From: Minisyncoccota bacterium
Lineage (GTDB): Bacteria; Patescibacteriota; Minisyncoccia; Moranbacterales; GCA-2747515
Direction of reading: 5' to 3'
Assembly: GCA_938034715.1 (NCBI GenBank)
Contig: CALHMM010000048.1
Coordinates: forward strand, 1 to 11,626
DNA: 11,626 nucleotides
Shown here: positions 6,754 through 11,626 of the stretch, in pieces
How the letters are laid out: the number at the start of each line of letters is the position of its first letter
Position numbering within the stretch: the stretch's first letter is position 1
Translations under genes and position numbers: made by a program
The notes under the pieces: model-generated
What the model was told of the DNA's origin: nothing
The model's input: only the letters and a program-made list of their open reading frames with translations
Databases searched by the model: none

Positions 6754-8586
6754 TCACTCATCGAAATCAGCCTTAGCCTTCTCGATGTCTAGAAGCTGTC
6801 GAGGATCTGAGGTGATAATCTGATCTTCACTATATGATGCTATGACCTTGATTGCAGCGTGCTTGGGACCTGCAAAGAATATCCCCTCACCTAATCCGCT
6901 TTCTAGCAAGAGAAACTTTTCATGATCCGTCAGGTAAAAAGTCTCTTTCAAAAGATCTACGGACGCAGGTGATTGCTTCAACAATAATTGCAATGATGCA
7001 TTTGTGACAATAGGCTTACCATATCGACTAGAAAGAAAATCAGAAATATCCTGCGTTATGGTGGTTAGTCCAGTGTAATATTTACGACATCGCTTAGCAA
7101 TACCAAAGATAAATGATGCGGCTGCCTCATTTTGCATCATGATCCATGCTTCATCAACAACTACAAGTCGTTTAGTAAGGTTCTTTCTCATTTCGTTCCA
7201 GATAAATTGCAAAACGAGATACATGGCAATAGGTCGCAACTCTTCCTCGAGATCTCGGATGTTAAAAACAATAAGTTGATTTTCTACCTCAACATTCGTT
7301 GGTTTATCTATAAAGTTTGCGAAAATACCCTCTGTGTATTTTTCTAAACGCCTAGAAAGGGATTCGCCACCCTCCATACTCTCTAGGATTTGCTTGAGGT
7401 CGGACATGACAGGAAAATCATTGTGACCAAATGAAGAAAAATCACTAGTTTCAGTAATATCCTTGATGGCGTAGGCCTCCCTAATGCCCCTCTCGATAAC
7501 GGTATCCTCTTCAGGTGAGAGACTTCCGAGCATGATGTGCATTAATCCAATCAAGCTCGCGATAGTATTGCGAAAAACATCTTCAGGTCGCTCACCCTCT
7601 GGGACGTCTGGAAGCTCAAAAGGATTGATATGAACAGAAGATCCAAGTGAAATTTCTATAAAACTTCCGTCAACAGTTTGACAGAGATGTTTGTATTCAT
7701 TTTCTGGGTCAATTACGATAACATGGGTCCCAAACATCATCGAGCGCAAAATCTCGAGCTTCACAAAATAACTTTTCCCAGCACCAGACTTCGCAAAGAT
7801 CGTCATATTGGCATTCTCCAAGTTGAATCGATCAAAAAGTATAAGGCTATTATTATGACGATTGATACCATAAAGGATGCCATCGTTTGAAGAGAGATTA
7901 GCACTAACAAAAGGAAATGTAGTAGAAAGTGGCCCAGTGTTTAGGTTTGTCCCCACGTTTAGTGTATCTTGCGCCAATGGCAGTGTAGAGATGAATCCTC
8001 GATCCATACGAATCGTTGCACTTTTAGTGTAGACAAGTTGCGCCTCGAGGATTGTAATTACTTCGTTTTTATTTTTACGGAGTGTCTCTTCGTTTGCCGC
8101 GTAAAAAGTTATATAAATACCATAGCGAAAGAAGCGTTCAGTTCCCTGCTGTAAGCCATCTCGGAGGTCCTCAACGTTTGCGAGAGCTGCTTCCTTGAGC
8201 GGGTCACGGATCTTCCCGCCTCTAGCCTCGATGTCTATTTGAGACTGCAATCGTGTCGCTTGCTTCCGTAGGTTTTTAAGGACAACTGTAGTTTCCGCTG
8301 GATGGATAAACATCGCGATATCCATCGGGAAGTCAATGTTGATGATTGGCGAGAACCAGTTATTATTGAGATATCGAGGATAAGCAATAACAAAGACAGT
8401 TGTAGAAAGTGTGTCACCAACCTGCACCTGCGAAGCTTGGATTTGTATTGCACTTGGTGCTATAAGTCCGCGCACAGTAGCAACGCCTTGCTGATAGATC
8501 CGCTCCTCAGCCATTAAGTCATCTTCAATAGAATTTTTTTTTCCAAACAACACGGAGATTACTTTAGAATAATTATTTGACCACAA
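6754..8586 (-). CDS. virB4: VirB4-type secretion ATPase, motor part
   Basis: This part supplies the ATP-driven motor of a type IV secretion-like system at the inner face of the membrane. With the start at TTG 8586 it has 610 residues. Residues 1-230 carry the second half of the VirB4/TrbE N-terminal region (FVIAYPRYLNNNWFSP, 65-80). Then come Walker A, AKSGAGKS (265-272; K271, S272), the IDPENEY strand (292-298), INPFE (320-324), Walker B LVVVDEAW (474-481; D478, E479), and the TTITQD motif (508-513). All expected ATPase residues are present, so it should be active. The start is uncertain. An in-frame TAG sits two codons upstream, AGG lies 10 nt before the TTG, and GTG/TTG codons at residues 12-13 or ATG at 25 are alternatives. 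Homology to LFGKK...YQQGV-type starts argues for the TTG or residues 12-13. It lies 11 nt after the 227-aa gene, which supplies the missing N-terminal domain. Confidence 0.92.
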   Translation of the reverse strand: MWSNNYSKVISVLFGKKNSIEDDLMAEERIYQQGVATVRGLIAPSAIQIQASQVQVGDTLSTTVFVIAYPRYLNNNWFSPIINIDFPMDIAMFIHPAETTVVLKNLRKQATRLQSQIDIEARGGKIRDPLKEAALANVEDLRDGLQQGTERFFRYGIYITFYAANEETLRKNKNEVITILEAQLVYTKSATIRMDRGFISTLPLAQDTLNVGTNLNTGPLSTTFPFVSANLSSNDGILYGINRHNNSLILFDRFNLENANMTIFAKSGAGKSYFVKLEILRSMMFGTHVIVIDPENEYKHLCQTVDGSFIEISLGSSVHINPFELPDVPEGERPEDVFRNTIASLIGLMHIMLGSLSPEEDTVIERGIREAYAIKDITETSDFSSFGHNDFPVMSDLKQILESMEGGESLSRRLEKYTEGIFANFIDKPTNVEVENQLIVFNIRDLEEELRPIAMYLVLQFIWNEMRKNLTKRLVVVDEAWIMMQNEAAASFIFGIAKRCRKYYTGLTTITQDISDFLSSRYGKPIVTNASLQLLLKQSPASVDLLKETFYLTDHEKFLLLESGLGEGIFFAGPKHAAIKVIASYSEDQIITSDPRQLLDIEKAKADFDE

Positions 8587-8597
8587 GTACTAGTTAC

Positions 8598-9281
8598 CTA
8601 TGGTGACTGTGTGAGTTCCGTACTACTAATATCTTTTATAGCTGATTGAGCATAGACAGAAGGATTATAAGCGTTGTAGTACAACTCTATTAGCTCATCT
8701 GTTGTGAGCGCAGTAAAATTCAGTCCAGTACCACCCAATGCAGAGGCAACATGATCGACACGCTGCCACAATTGGTTCTTATATGTTTCCAAAAGCTCAG
8801 AATTTTCAGCAATGACGCCGCGAGGATTTAAGATACTAGAAATTCTATTGAGAACGCCTGCGTCACCATTTTCAACTGGTGAAAAAGGCACAACAATGTA
8901 AAAAAACTTACTCATAATGTTTGTAACCTCGGTCAGGTTCTTGATGAAATTGCGGTACTCGGTAGTTTGAATACGTAGAAGCTCGTTTTTCTGAGCCTTC
9001 TCAACAGTACCCAAGAGATTCAAATATGGTGCTATATTCAATTTGCGTGAACTCACCATAATCTGAATTGGAAAATCAAGAGAATTTAAAAAATTCTGGT
9101 ATCCGCCAATAATTGCATCCTGCTCTGCAGTCGACTTGAGATCAAAATTTATAGATGATACAAGCATCACAGCGCGTAGTGTGCCATTTTTGAGTATCAC
9201 TACTCCGTCTTCGATGGCTTTGATATCCACGTACTTCAAAGTACTTGAAGCACCTTTGGCATTTTTAGTCAGAGTTTCCAT
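8598..9281 (-). CDS. VirB4/TraC-like N-terminal domain protein, encoded separately
   Basis: The 227-aa frame starts at ATG 9281. It shows the pattern of the first N-terminal domain of VirB4/TraC ATPases: KYVDIKAIEDGVVILKNGTL (16-35), then AVMLVSSINFDLKSTAEQDA (37-56), NFLNSLDFPIQI (63-74) and a helical region ending with LYYNAYNPS. It has no Walker motif and cannot hydrolyse ATP. It should pair with the 610-aa ATPase product directly downstream (11-nt gap). Together they total about 837 residues, close to a normal one-piece VirB4. The two genes are in different frames with separate stops, so this is not simple readthrough. As I recall, Patescibacteria commonly encode VirB4 this way, which makes it a natural fission, not a broken gene. 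No Shine-Dalgarno is present; the leader just before the ATG is A-rich. Confidence 0.88.
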   Translation of the reverse strand: METLTKNAKGASSTLKYVDIKAIEDGVVILKNGTLRAVMLVSSINFDLKSTAEQDAIIGGYQNFLNSLDFPIQIMVSSRKLNIAPYLNLLGTVEKAQKNELLRIQTTEYRNFIKNLTEVTNIMSKFFYIVVPFSPVENGDAGVLNRISSILNPRGVIAENSELLETYKNQLWQRVDHVASALGGTGLNFTALTTDELIELYYNAYNPSVYAQSAIKDISSTELTQSP

Positions 9282-9394
9282 TTTTGTTTTTTGAATCGAT
9301 CAATAGTGTATGATATGAGAAACGCTTTCAAGCTCAGTATTACATCAAGCGATCATCCTAAGCATATCCTTATTATTGGCAAACACATCACTGA

Positions 9395-9442
9395 TACACT
9401 TACTACAGTGTACTAGATTTCCGTATAACTGAAAAGGAAATC
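9395..9442 (-). other. Two tandem stem-loops between prgI and the VirB4 genes
   Basis: Within the 173-bp gap 9282-9454 there are two perfect inverted repeats 3 nt apart. The first transcribed has 7-bp arms at 9436-9442 and 9416-9422 around a 13-nt loop, 12 nt after the prgI stop. The second has 6-bp arms at 9407-9412 and 9395-9400 around a 6-nt loop. An alternative 5-bp pairing, 9406-9410 with 9389-9393, would exclude the second. Neither is followed by a U run, so these look more like RNA-processing or stability elements, or an attenuator, than classic terminators. The remaining gap toward 9282 contains a poor promoter candidate (TTGAAA followed by TACACT at 15 bp) and no gene. Confidence 0.4.
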
Positions 9443-9454
9443 CTTGGCATGAAA

Positions 9455-9997
9455 TCATTGTTTTTTAGGAGTATTGCTTTTCTTCTTTTTTGAGGAGACA
9501 GTCCTTTTTTTTATTTTGCTCAATATACTTGAGTTTGACCTTTTGCGCTGAGATGTTTCCTTTAGGATCTCTTGTAGTCGTGCGTTCGTTTTCTCACCAT
9601 GGCTGTCAAGAGCTTGAGAAAGAGAAGCGATATCCTCAGCTGACACAGTTCGCTTTGTAGTAGGTAGCTGCTGCGACTCTCTAATTTGATTGTGTTGTTT
9701 GGAGTCATTTTTGCTAACATGCACTTCCCGCTGCCAAAGAAAAAGTCGCGGTTGAAAGAAGTAGATCAGCGCGTATCGAACATAAGACACAAATGGCATT
9801 CCTTGCGGACGATAAAAGGCAAAAACTGCCGTAATCAGGATAATTGGGACGGCGCTTGTATAAAAAGCTGGCTTCTCAAAAACCTGCCACAAAAAAACAA
9901 GGATAGCCCCAGCTCCGACGAACCAGCCCAACTGCTGCCATGTAAAATTACCGGCAACTTTGTCTTGGATGTCAATAAATTGTGGTACCTGTTGCAT
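9455..9997 (-). CDS. prgI: PrgI-family inner-membrane protein of a type IV secretion-like system
   Basis: The 180-aa frame starts at ATG 9997 with MQQVPQFIDIQDKVAGNFTW, the hallmark opening of the PrgI family (QVPQFI.I.DK..G..T..Q). Two TM helices follow at about 22-40 and 46-62. Then comes the conserved FYRPQGMPFVSYVRYALIYFFQPRLFLWQ block (61-89), typical of the family's 'NG.PF......Y...PR.Y.W' end. The C-terminal 90 residues are extra: polar, then very basic (SKIKKRTVSSKKKK near 159-172), and they could contact VirB4, DNA or the membrane surface. PrgI proteins are VirB3-like partners of VirB4, and the VirB4 genes do follow. The gene lies 154 bp after the 450-aa gene. No Shine-Dalgarno is seen. 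Family assignment is strong; the function of the basic tail is unknown. Confidence 0.92.
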   Translation of the reverse strand: MQQVPQFIDIQDKVAGNFTWQQLGWFVGAGAILVFLWQVFEKPAFYTSAVPIILITAVFAFYRPQGMPFVSYVRYALIYFFQPRLFLWQREVHVSKNDSKQHNQIRESQQLPTTKRTVSAEDIASLSQALDSHGEKTNARLQEILKETSQRKRSNSSILSKIKKRTVSSKKKKSNTPKKQ

Positions 9998-10151
9998 AAA
10001 GGTAATTACTTATTTCAAAACTAGATCAATTGAGTGAAGTCCATGCGAGAAAAGATTGAGTTAGAATGAGGAGTTTACTGAGAGCTCGAGTAAAATTCCT
10101 CGACACTATCCAAAACAAAGCAAAAGATAAATTCGCTGAAATGTTAACTGA

Positions 10152-11504
10152 CTAATTACCTCTCCCCATCGGATCGATGTGAAATGGTGACCTCTTTGGC
10201 ATTTTTGGCTCAGATGTTTTCTCTGGTATCGTCGCCTCAGTCTGGTCCTTGGCTTTCTCTGCTGGCAAGGTTTGTCCTGAAGAAAAATTAACCTTCAAAT
10301 CTTCAGAGGTATTGCCACTTGCTAACGAACTCCCCTTCTTTTCTTGAGTGCCGGGCTGTTGAATAGAGTCTGGACTTGGTGCGGTCACTGCGTGAGGTGT
10401 ACTAGAAGGATGCTGACGAGCACTGCCTACCAGCTGTGGCGCACTCTTCTGTGCCTGCGTAGGGTTGCTTGAATTCTCTAGGGGCTTAGGTTCTGGCGCA
10501 CTAGAACCAGACGCTCCAAGCTTCATACGTGGCCTCGTAACAATCTGAGGCTCTTCCCCTAAGTGGCTTGAGGTATGTCTTCGAGAAATACTTGGTGTGA
10601 AAGGATGATTTGCATCGCTGACTTCCTGCTGGGCAGGCTCATTCTTAACTCCCATTCCATCGATAGACTCTCCTTGGGTCGCTGTTGCGACAGAGGTTGT
10701 CTCCTCAACTGGAGCTTTCTGGGAAATCTTCTCAGCAGACGATACAGCTTCAGCAGGCTGTGTTGGAGCAGCAACTGAAGACTTTTTCTGCCACAATATC
10801 CCACCCATTTGCGTATCAAAGAGGAGTGTCGTGTCTTCATCGCGAGCACTTAAAAGCTGCGAAAGCTTATTTCGATCAAAATCGCTAATAGCCCTACACG
10901 CTTGAGATCTGTAAAGGAAGTCTCCTCTCTCAAGCGTACTATGCTTCTTTACGCCATTGATCTTCTCATAGACAGCAATCCAGTTTCCTACAGTTGGAGA
11001 AAGTGGATTGAGGAACGGCTTAGAAACAATTTTGTTTGTTGTCACGAGCTGTTTAAGTACTTGTGGATACTTTTCATAAGCAGCCTCAAGTGTAAGTAAC
11101 TCACTGGCGGCAGGTTCCGCTGAGGTTTCTTGAGTAACCTGCGATTCGGCAGGATCTTTTGAAATGTGTATACTCTCGATCTCTGCCAGGATAGTCTGTC
11201 CAAATACTATTTGTTTCTGAAAAACTGCGCCCACACCGTTTGCTATGTCTTCAACTGGAGCTTCCTTAAAGAAGTACGCTCGAACCAATCGTGAAAACTG
11301 CTCAGTTGAATCAAGATCAAGCCCTGCTTCCTGTGATTTCTCTAGTATGTAGATCTTTATCTCATCACTAAGGAGTAAGTCTTGGACTTCTTGCGGTAAA
11401 GACCGCGCCTTCGTCCAGATACTTTCACGCACTTCAGGCGTATCAGGGACACCATGTTCCTGACTTACAAGTAATGGGTAAATTTCCTTAGATTGTAGAT
11501 TCAT
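10152..11504 (-). CDS. Patescibacterial-type two-domain protein with a long disordered Pro/Ser/Gln-rich tail
   Basis: The 450-aa frame starts at ATG 11504. There is no signal peptide or TM segment, so it should be cytoplasmic. Residues 20-115 are a helical domain (ESIWTKARSLPQEVQDLLLS at 27-46, then EQFSRLVRAYFFKEAPVEDI). Residues 137-240 form a second compact domain containing NWIAVYEKING (174-184), LERGDFLYRS (191-200), FDRNKLSQLLSARDEDTTLLFD (209-230) and ILWQ (236-239). I recall this second pattern in uncharacterised Patescibacteria proteins near pilin and VirB4 genes, but know no function. Residues 241-450 are low complexity (P, S, Q, E, T, A) and probably disordered, ending with MPKRSPFHIDPMGRGN, which could be a binding motif. 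The gene starts 8 nt after the previous gene's stop, indicating co-transcription. A cytoplasmic adaptor or regulator for the secretion machine is a guess. Confidence 0.8.
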   Translation of the reverse strand: MNLQSKEIYPLLVSQEHGVPDTPEVRESIWTKARSLPQEVQDLLLSDEIKIYILEKSQEAGLDLDSTEQFSRLVRAYFFKEAPVEDIANGVGAVFQKQIVFGQTILAEIESIHISKDPAESQVTQETSAEPAASELLTLEAAYEKYPQVLKQLVTTNKIVSKPFLNPLSPTVGNWIAVYEKINGVKKHSTLERGDFLYRSQACRAISDFDRNKLSQLLSARDEDTTLLFDTQMGGILWQKKSSVAAPTQPAEAVSSAEKISQKAPVEETTSVATATQGESIDGMGVKNEPAQQEVSDANHPFTPSISRRHTSSHLGEEPQIVTRPRMKLGASGSSAPEPKPLENSSNPTQAQKSAPQLVGSARQHPSSTPHAVTAPSPDSIQQPGTQEKKGSSLASGNTSEDLKVNFSSGQTLPAEKAKDQTEATIPEKTSEPKMPKRSPFHIDPMGRGN

Positions 11505-11512
11505 AGGCTATA

Positions 11513-11626
11513 TTAATGATCAGCGATTACTCCGGCATGGCCATAGTCATTTTTTGTCTTCTCACTTGCTCGAATATTATACTGTTCGAGTGCTCTAGGA
11601 GAGTTAATCTTATCTTGGACTGCACG
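11513..11626 (-). CDS. C-terminal end of an unidentified gene, cut by window edge
   Basis: One frame stays open from 11626 to a TAA at 11515-11513, giving 37 residues: RAVQDKINSPRALEQYNIRA, then SEKTKNDYGHAGVIADH. The other two minus frames are less attractive: one stops after four codons, the other encodes a less protein-like basic peptide. The stop lies 8 nt before the ATG of the 450-aa gene, an operon-like spacing that supports this frame. The tail is polar and soluble-looking. Too little remains to name the protein. Confidence 0.6.
   Translation of the reverse strand, partial: RAVQDKINSPRALEQYNIRASEKTKNDYGHAGVIADH

Noticed and set aside
8584..8600. Programmed frameshift joining the two VirB4 genes
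   Set aside because: Stops occur in both relevant frames within this stretch, no slippery heptamer is visible, and the separate genes together match the family length.
9686..10024. Plus-strand 112-codon open frame opposite prgI
   Set aside because: It is antisense to the clear PrgI coding region and basic/low-complexity, with no family resemblance.
11576..11581. TATAAT on the minus strand before the 450-aa gene
   Set aside because: It lies in the tail of the upstream gene, where it encodes Tyr-Asn. It lacks the TG extension and a -35, and the 8-nt spacing of the two genes argues for co-transcription.
1..11626. Alternative genetic code with UGA read as glycine
   Set aside because: TGA ends the CPBP-like, VirB4 and PrgI genes at sensible places, and none of the long reading frames contains an internal TGA.

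Overview
All well-supported genes in this window lie on the minus strand. Read in the direction of transcription (right to left) they are: the tail of an unidentified gene; a 450-aa protein with a long disordered tail; a PrgI-family membrane protein; a VirB4-type ATPase split over two genes (227 aa + about 610 aa); a coiled-coil/multi-TM protein (195 aa); a polytopic membrane protein resembling a degenerate CPBP protease (215 aa); a 1268-aa surface protein with a membrane segment near each end; a membrane-anchored beta-propeller (371 aa); and the start of a pilin-like small secreted protein that runs off the left edge.

This gene content and the wording of the proteins suggest a Patescibacteria (Candidate Phyla Radiation) bacterium. 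That assignment rests on family resemblance recalled from memory, not on a search. Stops are TAG, TGA and TAA in ordinary positions, so the standard bacterial code fits and a UGA-Gly code does not. No start codon has a convincing Shine-Dalgarno sequence.

The locus reads as a stripped-down type IV secretion or conjugation-like envelope machine: PrgI plus VirB4 as the inner-membrane motor, a two-TM pilin-like subunit, and accessory membrane and surface proteins. No relaxase, VirD4 coupling protein or VirB7/9/10 outer-membrane core is visible. This fits a cell without a classical outer membrane, or a role other than conjugation. Flanking genes lie outside the window.

Transcription appears to be subdivided. 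The right half (positions 11626 to about 6077) is compact and operon-like, broken by a 173-bp gap with two tandem stem-loops between prgI and the VirB4 genes. The left half carries three exact extended -10 promoters (TGnTATAAT). They sit before the CPBP-like gene, the propeller and the pilin-like gene, and a hairpin after the 1268-aa gene may end its transcript. There is no gene-free stretch over 300 bases. No tRNA, rRNA, CRISPR, insertion sequence or long repeat was seen.
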